Assembly: GCF_004375085.3 (NCBI RefSeq)
Contig: NZ_SNAQ03000001.1
Span: forward strand, 1-64,000
Direction of reading: 5' to 3'
Origin: Lewinella sp. W8
Lineage (GTDB): Bacteria > Bacteroidota > Bacteroidia > Chitinophagales > Saprospiraceae
Length of the DNA stretch: 64,000 nucleotides
Part shown: in pieces, positions 44,609-53,034 of the stretch
How the letters are laid out: each line of letters begins with the position of its first letter
How positions within the stretch are numbered: the first letter of the stretch is position 1
Made by a program: the position numbers and the translations under genes
The notes under the pieces: generated by a model
Databases searched by the model: none
What the model saw: the letters and a program-made list of their open reading frames with translations, nothing else
Told to the model about the DNA's origin: nothing

Positions 44609-45166
44609 ATGGCTAAGACCAAGACGAGAGACCGGATGAACAATGAGATCAATGCAGGCTCTATGGCGGACATCGCCTTCCTGCTGCTGATCTTCTTCCT
44701 GGTGACAACTACGATCGCAGAAGACAAGGGCATCCTCGTAAAGTTGCCGCCCTGGTCTGATGAAGAGCCCGATATTACGAAGCTGAAGGAGCGTAACGTG
44801 TACTCCGTACTCGTAAACGCCCAGAACCAGCTGCTGGTGCGGGAGCAATCCATGCGCATCGGGGACCTGCGGGAAAACGCCAAGGAGTTCATCATGAACC
44901 CCGCCGGCCGTCCTGACCTCGCAGAACGCCCCACCAGCGCCATTATTTCGTTGAAAAACGACCGCGGTACGAACTACCAAACCTACCTCGAAGTTTACAA
45001 CGAACTAAAGGGAGCCTACGAAGAACTCTGGGATGAACTGGCCATGAAACGGTACGGTGAACCCTACACGGATGATATGCCCTTCGCCCAGCGGAAGGCC
45101 ATCCGGGACGAGATTCCCTTCGTAATCTCCGAAGCGGAACCCACCAACTTTGGTGAAGAGGACTAA
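44609..45166 (+). CDS. exbD: ExbD/TolR-family protein 1
   Basis: 185 residues. A basic N-terminus leads to the single transmembrane helix NAGSMADIAFLLLIFFLVTTTI (about 13-34), whose Asp is the essential protonatable residue. The periplasmic part (40-185) is longer than in E. coli ExbD (141 aa in total), with a helical region YLEVYNELKGAYEELWDELAMKRYGEPY. A strong terminator follows at 45174 before the second exbD gene, so this paralogue closes the first transcription unit. Confidence 0.93.
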   Translation: MAKTKTRDRMNNEINAGSMADIAFLLLIFFLVTTTIAEDKGILVKLPPWSDEEPDITKLKERNVYSVLVNAQNQLLVREQSMRIGDLRENAKEFIMNPAGRPDLAERPTSAIISLKNDRGTNYQTYLEVYNELKGAYEELWDELAMKRYGEPYTDDMPFAQRKAIRDEIPFVISEAEPTNFGEED

Positions 45167-45173
45167 TCTTACG

Positions 45174-45214
45174 GGTGCCGGCTTACTCCGGTAAGCCGGC
45201 ACCTGAATTTTTTT
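45174..45214 (+). terminator. Terminator between the two exbD genes
   Basis: A perfect 13-bp stem, GGTGCCGGCTTAC (45174-45186) with GTAAGCCGGCACC (45191-45203), has a TCCG tetraloop, followed by TGAATTTTTTT. Its strength suggests that exbD2 is either attenuated or has its own promoter in 45215-45286. That stretch also holds the palindrome GCCGCCCGGGCGGC (45231-45244). Confidence 0.85.
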
Positions 45215-45286
45215 CCTTCACCCACCACCAGCCGCCCGGGCGGCATCTAACGGACAGCATTGTCCTTAATCCTCTAAGATTCAATC

Positions 45287-45760
45287 ATGGCTAAGTTTTC
45301 TAAAAAACGAGGTAAGTCCAGTCCCGCAATTTCTACGGCTTCACTGCCAGACATTATCTTCATGTTGCTCTTCTTCTTCATGATGGTAACCGTACTGCGT
45401 GATTCCGAACTGAAGCTGCAGGTGAATACGCCCGAAGCAACTGAATTGACGAAGCTGGAGGAAAAGTCGCTCGTAAATTACATTTACATCGGCCGGCCCA
45501 CTAAGCAGAATCAGAAGCTGTACGGTACTTCCCCCCGGATCCAGTTGGGTGATAAAATCTCCAACGTAGACGATATCCCCATTTTCCTCGAAAAGCACAA
45601 AGTGAAAGTCCCCGAAGCGAAGCACCCCCGCATTACTTCCTCCCTCCGCGTAGACGGTGAAGTAACGATGGGTATCGTTCAGGACGTAAAGACCAAACTC
45701 CGCAAGAGTAACCAGTTGAAAGTCAACTACTCTGCCGGTAAGCGGGTGGATGACCTCTAG
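45287..45760 (+). CDS. ExbD/TolR-family protein 2
   Basis: 157 residues. A Lys/Ser-rich N-terminus leads to the helix STASLPDIIFMLLFFFMMVTVL (about 17-38), again with the key Asp. The periplasmic domain contains GRPTKQNQKLYGT and a VDGEVTMGIVQDVKTKLRKSNQLKVNY strand-helix typical for ExbD C-termini. Paired ExbD paralogues are a known feature of Bacteroidota Ton systems; in other systems the two can form a heterodimer. It lies beyond a terminator, followed by its own terminator at 45782. Confidence 0.93.
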   Translation: MAKFSKKRGKSSPAISTASLPDIIFMLLFFFMMVTVLRDSELKLQVNTPEATELTKLEEKSLVNYIYIGRPTKQNQKLYGTSPRIQLGDKISNVDDIPIFLEKHKVKVPEAKHPRITSSLRVDGEVTMGIVQDVKTKLRKSNQLKVNYSAGKRVDDL

Positions 45761-46083
45761 AGCATCAACCGCACACTCCGGAAAAGCCGCTTTCCCCACC
45801 GGGAGAGCGGCTTTTTTAATGTCCCAACCCCAATGATTGATCGGGTCCTGATTATGCGGTCCTGTGAGCGTCGCCAAACGGAGCAAGGCGGAAACCTCGT
45901 GCCTGGCATGGGGGCCAACCACGCGGCTTTTGGATAAGCCTACCTGCCTTTCGTTGTGGTCGAGTCGCTTGCTTCATGATTTCAAAGCCATCGATTCGTC
46001 AGCCTCAGCTTAGCCAACATTTCAACCAACGCGGCCACCGGGATAATTTTGGCACCTGCCTTGGCCACCACAATTGTTGACGT
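45761..46083. other. Intergenic region, no gene seen
   Basis: Contains the exbD2 terminator and then about 265 bases with no supported gene or clear repeat. The 13-mer GGGGCCAACCACG at 45911-45923 recurs at 55687-55699. Confidence 0.4.
45782..45817 (+). terminator. Terminator after exbD2
   Basis: AAAAGCCGCTTTCCC (82-96) pairs with GGGAGAGCGGCTTTT (101-115) around CACC, one G-T wobble, ending in a T6 run. Confidence 0.85.
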
Positions 46084-46974
46084 TTAGCGATGGGCCGCCT
46101 CCATTCGTTTTCGCAGGGTGCGTTTTACGATCGAGTACCCGAAAACGGCGATCATGATGAGGAGGGTGCCGAGGTAGAACTGACCGTTCAGCTCCTCGGC
46201 GTCGTCCAGGAGGAAATAGGCTAGGAAAATGCCGTAAACGGGCTCGAGGTTTACCGTCAGGTTCGAGGCAAAGGCCGACAACTTCCGCAGGGCCCGCAAA
46301 AAGAGCAGGTTGGTCAGCGTGGTGCACAACAGCGCCAGCACCAGCAAGTAAACCCAATCCATGGTACTGGGCCAGCGGAGGTCCCCCACGAATGGGAGGA
46401 ATGGGGTCAGAAAGAGGGTAGCGGCGGACAATTCCAAAAAGGTGATGCGGTGGGGGTCGGCTCCTTCCACGTACCGCTTGTTCAGCGACGTGAAAAGGGC
46501 GACGAGGAAGGCAGACAGCAGCCCCACCAAAATGCCTACCTCCATATCGCTGGATACCCCGTCGGCAATCAGCCAGATGCCCGGCAGGATGAATAAACCG
46601 AGCAACAGTTCGTACCAGCGAAAGGGACGTTTGACGATCCAGGGTTCGATGATGCTGGAAAACAGCGAGGTGGTGGCCATGCAGATGAGGGCCACGCTGG
46701 CGTTGGCCAGTTTTATGGACCCGTAGAAGGTGACCCAGTGGATGGCGACCAGGACCCCGATACCGGCGTAAATGATCAACTGCCGTTTGCCAATTTCCCG
46801 TACCATGGCCGCCAGGCGTACGAAGGCAACGAGGCTAATACTCGTGAGCAGCACCCGCCACCACACCAGGGTGAGGGCATTGAGAGTGATCAGATCGCCG
46901 AGGATGGCGGTGAAACCCCAGAGGAAGACTGCGAGGTGCAGCTCCAGATAGGCACGTGAAGTTGAATAGGTCAC
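46084..46974 (-). CDS. DMT-superfamily EamA-type transporter
   Basis: 296 residues with ten predicted helices in two EamA repeats. The first starts LELHLAVFLWGFTAILGDLI and ends VALICMATTSLFSSIIEPW. The second starts GLLSAFLVALFTSLNKRYVEG and includes SAFASNLTVNLEPVYGIFLAYFLLDD, the conserved EamA proline/Glu region, then a short basic tail. Members export amino acids or metabolites or import nucleotide sugars; substrate unknown. The GTG at 46974 is used as start, with TATCTTG located CGCC-GTG upstream (46985-46979), matching the box seen before other genes here. Confidence 0.92.
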   Translation of the reverse strand: MTYSTSRAYLELHLAVFLWGFTAILGDLITLNALTLVWWRVLLTSISLVAFVRLAAMVREIGKRQLIIYAGIGVLVAIHWVTFYGSIKLANASVALICMATTSLFSSIIEPWIVKRPFRWYELLLGLFILPGIWLIADGVSSDMEVGILVGLLSAFLVALFTSLNKRYVEGADPHRITFLELSAATLFLTPFLPFVGDLRWPSTMDWVYLLVLALLCTTLTNLLFLRALRKLSAFASNLTVNLEPVYGIFLAYFLLDDAEELNGQFYLGTLLIMIAVFGYSIVKRTLRKRMEAAHR

Positions 46975-46978
46975 GGCG

Positions 46979-46985
46979 CAAGATA
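46979..46985 (-). promoter_or_regulatory. -7-like box TATCTTG before the DMT gene GTG start
   Basis: Minus strand TATCTTG-CGCC-GTG. A weaker version of the TAYCTTCG boxes at 23218, 24991 and 42021; it supports the GTG start. Confidence 0.3.
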
Positions 46986-47097
46986 GGGTGGGGCGGGGAA
47001 AATGGGAGCAGATAATTCCGCGCCGGGATTTTGGTGATTACGCGCAACAATATGGTACTCCTAGTGTATAATCAACAACGCAATCAAACACAGCAAT

Positions 47098-47565
47098 ATG
47101 AGCCTTAAAGTTGGCGATAAAGCCCCCCTGTTCACGCTCGTGAACGACGAAACCAAAGAAGTCAGCCTCCAGGATTACCAGGGACGGAACCTGGTCGTGC
47201 TGTTTTTCCCCCTGGCCTTCACGGGCGTGTGCACCGAAGAAATGTGCACGATGCGGGACGCACTGGCCGAGTACAATAACATGAATACGGACGTGGTCGC
47301 CATCAGCGTAGACTCTCCGTTCACGCTGGCAAAATTCAAGGAGGCCGAGCGGTTAAATTTCCCCCTTCTGAGTGACTTCAACAAGGAGGTCAGCCGTCAG
47401 TACGGCTCGCTGTACGATAATTTCGTTTTCGGAATGCAGGGCGTCAGCAAGCGCTCGGCTTTCGTGATCGACGGGGAGGGCATCGTCCGCTACGCCGAGG
47501 TGCTCGATTCAGCCGGAGATTTACCTAACTTTGGGGCGGTAAAAGAAACTTTGGCCCAACTTTAG
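47098..47565 (+). CDS. Peroxiredoxin (AhpC/TSA, Bcp/AhpE-like)
   Basis: 155 residues. The active-site segment is FFPLAFTGVCTEEMCTMRD with peroxidatic C45 and a second cysteine C50, the spacing of E. coli Bcp, in which C50 resolves C45 within the subunit. The PLAFTG wording is that of the AhpE group. The conserved Thr and a downstream Arg complete the catalytic set. It reduces hydrogen peroxide and organic peroxides using thioredoxin-like donors and is cytoplasmic, with no signal peptide. clpS follows after 44 bases. Confidence 0.94.
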   Translation: MSLKVGDKAPLFTLVNDETKEVSLQDYQGRNLVVLFFPLAFTGVCTEEMCTMRDALAEYNNMNTDVVAISVDSPFTLAKFKEAERLNFPLLSDFNKEVSRQYGSLYDNFVFGMQGVSKRSAFVIDGEGIVRYAEVLDSAGDLPNFGAVKETLAQL

Positions 47566-47609
47566 GGGTTCCTTATTTGCAGCTTCGATTTAAACTATTG
47601 CCGCACAAC

Positions 47610-47903
47610 ATGTTATACGCCAGCTCAGGACAGGAAGATGTATTGCTCGACGAAGACGTTGACGTTGGGACGGGAGAGCCCGCTGATCTCATTGTGTACA
47701 ATGATGATCACAACACCTTCGATTGGGTAATGAAGTGTTTCGTTGACGTCCTGGGGCATAGCCCCGAGCAGAGCGAGCAGTTGGCCCTGTTGATTCACTT
47801 CAAGGGCAAGGCAACCGTAAAGTCCGCTGCCCTGAGCGAGTTACGCCCGAAGCGGGAAGCTTTGGTCGACCGGGGGCTATCGGCTACCATTGAAGGTAGA
47901 TAG
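47610..47903 (+). CDS. clpS: ATP-dependent Clp protease adaptor ClpS
   Basis: 97 residues from ATG 47610; an upstream in-frame TTG adds an unlikely leader. The ClpS core is LIVYNDDHNTFDWVMKCFVDVLGHSPEQSEQLALLIHFKGKATV, where the NDD...TF segment forms the N-degron pocket and Asp/His bind the alpha-amino group. It delivers proteins with N-terminal Leu, Phe, Tyr or Trp to ClpAP-type proteases. The last 25 residues follow the family's SALSELRPKREALVDRGLSATIE. aat begins 5 bases after the stop, an operon of two N-degron pathway components. Confidence 0.95.
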   Translation: MLYASSGQEDVLLDEDVDVGTGEPADLIVYNDDHNTFDWVMKCFVDVLGHSPEQSEQLALLIHFKGKATVKSAALSELRPKREALVDRGLSATIEGR

Positions 47904-47908
47904 TCTCC

Positions 47909-48592
47909 ATGCCCCTATTTCGCCTCGATCCGCGATTTCCCGAATTATTTCCTGATCCCCTGCAGACCAACGGGACTGGCCCCGCCTGTTTCGGCGGGGA
48001 TCTCAGCCCGGAACGGCTCTTCTTCGCCTACCAGCTGGGTTACTTCCCCTGGTTCAGCGAAGGAGAGCCGATTCTTTGGTGGCATCCCGATCCGCGTTTC
48101 GTCCTCTTCCCCGATGAGCTGAAGGTCTCCAAAAGCATGCGTCCCTACTTTAATCAAGGTAAATACCGGGTGGAGTACGACGGCCAGTTTCGGAGAGTGA
48201 TGGAAGAATGCCGTAACCTGTATCGCCCCGGACAGTGGGGCAGCTGGATTACTGAGGATCTCATTTCGGGCTACGTCAGCCTGCACGAACGCGGGCTGGC
48301 TCACAGCGTGGAAGTCTACGAAGAAGACGAGCTGGTGGGCGGGCTTTATGGCCTGGCGCTGGGTACGGTGTTCTTTGGTGAAAGTATGTTCTTTCTCCAA
48401 CCCAACGCCAGCAAGTTTGGGTTCATCTCCCTCGTTCGCCGGCTTCTGGTGGAGGGCTACACCATGATCGACTGTCAACAGGAAACCAAGCACCTGAAGA
48501 GCCTTGGGGGACGATCCATCTCCCGGAAAAAATTCCTTACCCTGTTGGGAGACGGAATCGACGGTAAAATAAATGCCAGTAAGTGGTCCTGA
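47909..48592 (+). CDS. aat: Leucyl/phenylalanyl-tRNA-protein transferase
   Basis: 227 residues. Aat signature stretches are AYQLGYFPWFSEGEPILWWHPDPRFVL, KVSKSMRPYF, WITEDLISGYVSLHERGLAHSVEVYEEDELVGGLYGLALGTVFFGESMF and the closing YTMIDCQQETKHLKSLGGRSISRKKFLTLL. The enzyme adds Leu or Phe to proteins starting with Arg or Lys, creating the degron that ClpS reads. Its adjacency to clpS with 5 intervening bases is direct evidence for co-regulation. Confidence 0.96.
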   Translation: MPLFRLDPRFPELFPDPLQTNGTGPACFGGDLSPERLFFAYQLGYFPWFSEGEPILWWHPDPRFVLFPDELKVSKSMRPYFNQGKYRVEYDGQFRRVMEECRNLYRPGQWGSWITEDLISGYVSLHERGLAHSVEVYEEDELVGGLYGLALGTVFFGESMFFLQPNASKFGFISLVRRLLVEGYTMIDCQQETKHLKSLGGRSISRKKFLTLLGDGIDGKINASKWS

Positions 48593-48752
48593 CCCCTGGG
48601 CTTTCTCCTACCCCCAAATTCGGGAAGGAATGAACTACCGGACAATCTCTGTCGTATATCTTTCGTAAAACATTCCCATTCTGGCAGACCTCTTTGTAAC
48701 CCCAAATCAAATTATACCCGCCTCTGACTCCAATACGGAGAGCGGAATCTAC

Positions 48753-49520
48753 GTGCGTCAGTACGGACAGGGTCCGGCCATACTGTTGGCCCTGCACGGC
48801 TTTGGCCGGCACGGGGGGAGGATGGCACGGCTGGCCCACCGTCTGGGGGACGAATTCACTACGCTGGCACCGGATTTACCCTACCACGGCAACAGCCAGT
48901 GGGCCGCAGATCAGTATACCCCGGACAACTTTTCTTCGCTCCTCAATACCCTGTTGGCGTCCTACGCTGATCGTCCGGTGTTCTTACTGGGGCATAGTCT
49001 GGGGGGACGAATTCTGAGCAGCTGTCTGCCGGATTTACGGCATCCCGACCTGCGTGATCTGGCGCTCGTGGCGCCCGACGGCGCCGGGGGGCGTTATACC
49101 AACTGGGTGGATACGCTGCCCAAGCGCATGGTTCGTCCGCTGGCTACCCTCACCAAGCGGCCCCGGGGAATCTTGCGGGTGAGCAATTGGTTGCGCCGCC
49201 GGGGTATCATTAACCGTTACTCCGCCGAATACCTCCACCATAACCTCCGCGATCAGTCATTCCGACGCCGCCTGGCCGGGACCCTGCGCAGTGTCCTGAA
49301 CTTTCCCCCGCAACCACAGGCGCTGGAAGCGGCACTGGGCCAGCGGGGAATTTCGGCCACCGTTTTTGCGGGAGACCGGGACCCGCTGCTGCACCACGAA
49401 AGGCTCGCGGGAATGTACGGCCCCTTGCCCTCCGTAACGGTCCTTCCCTACCGGGGGAGTCATTGGTTACCAGAGCATTTGCTGCTGGACTATTACCTTC
49501 ACCGAGTAATACACCAATAA
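48753..49520 (+). CDS. Alpha/beta-fold hydrolase
   Basis: 255 residues from GTG 48753. Oxyanion-hole motif LALHGFGRHGG (about 13-23), nucleophile elbow LLGHSLGG, acid in FAGDRDPLLH, and His in YRGSHWLPEH give a full catalytic triad. No lid domain indicates a substrate. The chosen GTG cuts the usual first strand short (IYVRQYGQG); the frame is open for another 28 codons upstream but without ATG, GTG or TTG. Either a CTG/ATT start is used or the family member is short. A MarR regulator follows 10 bases downstream. Confidence 0.85.
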   Translation: MRQYGQGPAILLALHGFGRHGGRMARLAHRLGDEFTTLAPDLPYHGNSQWAADQYTPDNFSSLLNTLLASYADRPVFLLGHSLGGRILSSCLPDLRHPDLRDLALVAPDGAGGRYTNWVDTLPKRMVRPLATLTKRPRGILRVSNWLRRRGIINRYSAEYLHHNLRDQSFRRRLAGTLRSVLNFPPQPQALEAALGQRGISATVFAGDRDPLLHHERLAGMYGPLPSVTVLPYRGSHWLPEHLLLDYYLHRVIHQ

Positions 49521-49530
49521 TTCCTTCGTT

Positions 49531-49965
49531 TTGCCTCCCTTATCCTACTCTAATGTTGGTACGTTACTAGACCGTACCACGCGCCTGATGAAAGCTCATT
49601 TTCAGCGTACTTTCCGGGAAGCCGGCGTGGACCTGACCCCCGAACAGTGGGTACTGCTGGACCACCTCCGGATTGCGGGAGCTTCCTCTCAGACGGAACT
49701 GGCCAACGGAACCTTCAAGGACGCGCCGACGGTCAGTCGCATCATCGACAAACTGGCCAAGAAGAAGCTGGCGGAACGCAAAAGATTTCCCAACGATCGC
49801 CGGCGCTACATGGTCCAGTTGACCGCAGAAGGAGAACGCATCCACGATTTACTCATTCCCAAAGTCGAGGGGTTGCGGGTGCAGACCTGGTCCGGGATGA
49901 CGGAAGAGGATTACGAGACCTTCACCAGTCTGCTGCAACAAATCCGGAATAATTTCGGAGATTAG
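49531..49965 (+). CDS. MarR-family transcriptional regulator
   Basis: 144 residues from TTG 49531, the only start that includes the first dimerisation helix. The winged helix has LTPEQWVLLDHLRIAGASSQTELANGTFKDAPTVSRIIDKLAKKKLAERKRFPNDRRRYMVQLTAEGERI, with the conserved DxRxxxVxLT wing. C-terminal helices complete the dimer interface. It probably forms a transcription unit with the hydrolase upstream (10-base gap) and may regulate it. Confidence 0.92.
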   Translation: MPPLSYSNVGTLLDRTTRLMKAHFQRTFREAGVDLTPEQWVLLDHLRIAGASSQTELANGTFKDAPTVSRIIDKLAKKKLAERKRFPNDRRRYMVQLTAEGERIHDLLIPKVEGLRVQTWSGMTEEDYETFTSLLQQIRNNFGD

Positions 49966-49991
49966 TAGGTGTACTGATTTCACCGGGTCCA

Positions 49992-52900
49992 GTGGTAAAA
50001 ATTCCCCCTTCAAGGCTGCCGTTCATCCTGTTTCTACTCGGTTGGGGGGCGGCCCTGTACGCCCAGCCCTACGGTTTCCTGACCTACTCCATCCGCGAGG
50101 GATTGCCGCAGTCTCAGGTCTACAGCCTCGTCTCCGGTCCGCAGGATTATCTCTGGGTGGGGACACAGGGCGGAGGGGTGGCCCGTTTCGATGGGGCGAC
50201 CTTCGAGACCTTCACCCAGGCGGATGGCCTACCGTCTGATTACATCACGGCCCTCGACTTTACGTCGGATGACCACTTACTGGTGGGCACCAACCGTGGC
50301 TTAAGTATCCGTTCGAATAAAGATGGAAAATTTATCACCGCACTGCTCTTTGATTTACCGGGGGCGCCGAGCGCAGGTGCCAGGGTACTCGGAGGAGCCA
50401 TGAACATCCGGGCCCTGGGCCGGTGGGGCACAAAAACTTTGGTGGGCACCGACCATGGCCTTTACGTCCTGGACCGTTCTGCGGCAGGATACGGACTCGT
50501 CCGCATTTTTGCGGGAATGGGCAAGCAGTGGATCCGGGAAATCAGGGCGGTGGATGACCAAAGGACCCTGATCGTTACTGACCGGGGCGTCTATGCTCTT
50601 GCGGAGCAAGCTGATCATCCGGAACTTTTGCTGGAATTGAGCGGGGTAGAGGCCATACTTCCCGTGGGGGATGATGGATTTTGGCTGGGGGTAGCCGAAC
50701 GGGGCCTGTTGCACTATTCCATAACCACCCAAGAACTCGTCGAGCAACCGGCCCCGGCTCTAAGGTACGTACAGCGACTGATCTCCTTACCCAGTGGGCA
50801 GATGCTTGCGGGCACGAGAAACCGTGGCCTGCTGCTGCTCAACCCCGAAGGGGAAGTACTGAAAAATTTCCGCGAGGCCGATGGCTTCCCGCACCCCAAC
50901 GTCCGGGATTTGGCCCTGGACCATCAGGGCCGGGCGTGGGCAGCCACTTCCGGCGGTGGACTGGCCAGGATGATTCCAACCGGCTTACGGCATTTCGGAC
51001 TGCGGGAGGGATTGTCCGGCGAACGCGTGTACGCCCTGCACCAGAGCCGGGACAGCACCCTTTGGCTGGGTACTTCCGGCGGACTTCAGCTCCTGGATTC
51101 AACCTCCTTTCGGGAACCCCCGCTACGGGGTAGCCCGGGGCGACCAAAAATCAAGACCATCACCGAGGACGAGCAGGGACGAATTTTTCTCGGCACCGAA
51201 GGGGGCGGTATCCGGATTTTGGACAGTAGTGCCGTTACCAGTATTGGCGTTCGGGAGGGGTTACCCAGTAACTGGATTTTGAAATTGTTGCCCCGTGACC
51301 GTGGGGGCGTACTGGCGGTGACCTACGCCGACGGACTGGCGGAAGTAGTACGGGAAGATTCTTTGTGGAGGGTGCGGCCCTACGCGGGAACGGATGCATT
51401 ACCCACGAACTCCATTTCCTCCGCCATCGCGCATCCGGAAGGCGGGGTATTACTTGGAACTAGTTCCGGGGAGGTTATTCATTTTCGGGAGGGAAAAACC
51501 GTTACGGTCTTTGACGACGCCCAGGGATTGCCGCCCGGGCGGGTAAGGGCACTGGCGGTCCGGTTGTCGACCCAACTCTGGGTTGCCGTGGAAGGATACG
51601 GAATCTACTTTACGGACCTCCGGATGGAAAATCTTCATTTCTTTCCTTTACCGGCGAGCCTGCGTCCGCCCACCACCAGTTTCTACCAGCTGTTCACGCC
51701 GGTTGATGCCGGCGAGGTCTGGATCGGCACCGAACGCGGAGTATACCGGCTTTTTCTGGACCGAAATGGCCGCCCCGACTGGATCAAGCATTACGGGCCG
51801 GAGGAGGGATTCTTAGGGGTGGAAACCTGCCACGATGCGGTAGTGTCCGGCGTTGAGGGAGAGCTGTGGTTCGGCACCATGAACGGACTGACACGATTTG
51901 TCCGTGATGATCCCAACGTTTTTCTCGACCCACCGCGGGTGCACTTTGAATCGATTGATCTCTTTTACGAGAAAGTAAATACTTCCGACTATCAACTGGA
52001 GGGCGGTGTCCCCCAGTTTAAGCCGCGCGACAATCACTTCAATTTCCGTTTTCGGGCCGTTGACCTGAGTTATCCCGAGCGCATCCGGTACCGCTGGAAA
52101 CTGAAGGGTATCGAAACCTCCTGGTCTCCGCCGTCTGCCGATCTGGCCGTCCGCTACGCGGGCCTGGAGCCGGGAATGTACCAGTTTTCAGTAGCAGCCA
52201 CCACGGACGACGGTAAGACCTGGGGCGAGGAGGCCCATTATGCGTTTCGCATTACCACCCAAACCTGGCGGAAGCCCTGGTTTTTGGGGGTGGTGGCGCT
52301 GGCGGGTATTCTCCTCCTGATCGGCACTGTTTACGGGTTGTATCGGAACGTGGAGCGACGGGAGAGCAAGAAACGACAAGCACTGGAAAAGCGTAACCAG
52401 CTGCTGAAACTGGAGCAACAGGCGCTGCGGCTCCAAATGAACCCACACTTCATTTTCAATGCCCTCAACGGTATTCGGGGGCTGGTCGACAGCGGGCAGG
52501 ACGAAGATGCCAGTCACCAGATTAATCGATTTGCCAGCCTGATGCGCGGGGTCCTGGACAACAGCCGGAAGGACGCCATCAGCCTGGCGGCGGAGATAAA
52601 GACTCTGGAGGACTATCTCCGCATGGAGCAGTTTTGTCAACCCTTCGCGTTTGACTACGAGATTCAGGGTATTGAGGGGCAGGACCCCGAAGACTGGCTG
52701 CTTCCGCCCATGATCTTACAACCCTTCGTGGAAAACGCGGTCCTCCACGGTCTTTCCGGTCGGGAAACCCCCGGAAAGGTCACCATCAATTTCGTCCTTC
52801 GGGGACGCAGGTTACTGGTGACCATCGAAGATGATGGCATTGGCCGGAAAGCTGCTGCGGCCCGCCGGGAGAAGCGAAAGCCGGGGCATCAGTCGGTGGC

Positions 52901-53015
52901 CCTGCAGGTCACCGAAGACCGGCTGCGGGCAATGGGCGGAACGGTGAGGCTGGAAGACCGTCAGCCTTCCGGAACCCGCGTTGTGCTTAACTTTCCGGTG
53001 CAACCGGCCTGGTAA
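49992..53015 (+). CDS. Two-component-propeller LytS-type histidine kinase
   Basis: 1,007 residues from GTG 49992 with signal peptide (ending ALYAQ). The periplasmic part has about twelve propeller repeats of the form (D)xxGxLWVGTxxGG, building two seven-bladed-type propellers (about 30-640), then a Y_Y_Y immunoglobulin-like domain (about 680-752). A transmembrane helix (about 757-778), coiled coil, and a LytS/His_kinase domain follow, with the phosphorylatable H819 in LRLQMNPHFIFNALNGI. The HATPase has PPMILQPFVENAVLHGL and EDDGIGRKAA. In relatives with HisKA kinases the propellers sense oligosaccharides; for the LytS variants the signal is unknown. Its LytTR partner starts 19 bases downstream. 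Confidence 0.94.
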   Translation: MVKIPPSRLPFILFLLGWGAALYAQPYGFLTYSIREGLPQSQVYSLVSGPQDYLWVGTQGGGVARFDGATFETFTQADGLPSDYITALDFTSDDHLLVGTNRGLSIRSNKDGKFITALLFDLPGAPSAGARVLGGAMNIRALGRWGTKTLVGTDHGLYVLDRSAAGYGLVRIFAGMGKQWIREIRAVDDQRTLIVTDRGVYALAEQADHPELLLELSGVEAILPVGDDGFWLGVAERGLLHYSITTQELVEQPAPALRYVQRLISLPSGQMLAGTRNRGLLLLNPEGEVLKNFREADGFPHPNVRDLALDHQGRAWAATSGGGLARMIPTGLRHFGLREGLSGERVYALHQSRDSTLWLGTSGGLQLLDSTSFREPPLRGSPGRPKIKTITEDEQGRIFLGTEGGGIRILDSSAVTSIGVREGLPSNWILKLLPRDRGGVLAVTYADGLAEVVREDSLWRVRPYAGTDALPTNSISSAIAHPEGGVLLGTSSGEVIHFREGKTVTVFDDAQGLPPGRVRALAVRLSTQLWVAVEGYGIYFTDLRMENLHFFPLPASLRPPTTSFYQLFTPVDAGEVWIGTERGVYRLFLDRNGRPDWIKHYGPEEGFLGVETCHDAVVSGVEGELWFGTMNGLTRFVRDDPNVFLDPPRVHFESIDLFYEKVNTSDYQLEGGVPQFKPRDNHFNFRFRAVDLSYPERIRYRWKLKGIETSWSPPSADLAVRYAGLEPGMYQFSVAATTDDGKTWGEEAHYAFRITTQTWRKPWFLGVVALAGILLLIGTVYGLYRNVERRESKKRQALEKRNQLLKLEQQALRLQMNPHFIFNALNGIRGLVDSGQDEDASHQINRFASLMRGVLDNSRKDAISLAAEIKTLEDYLRMEQFCQPFAFDYEIQGIEGQDPEDWLLPPMILQPFVENAVLHGLSGRETPGKVTINFVLRGRRLLVTIEDDGIGRKAAAARREKRKPGHQSVALQVTEDRLRAMGGTVRLEDRQPSGTRVVLNFPVQPAW

Positions 53016-53034
53016 CCACCCTAATAATGTATTC

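Noticed and set aside
45911..45923. 13-mer GGGGCCAACCACG shared with 55687-55699
   Set aside because: The similarity does not extend beyond the 13 bases on either side, so it is probably chance or a short dispersed motif.
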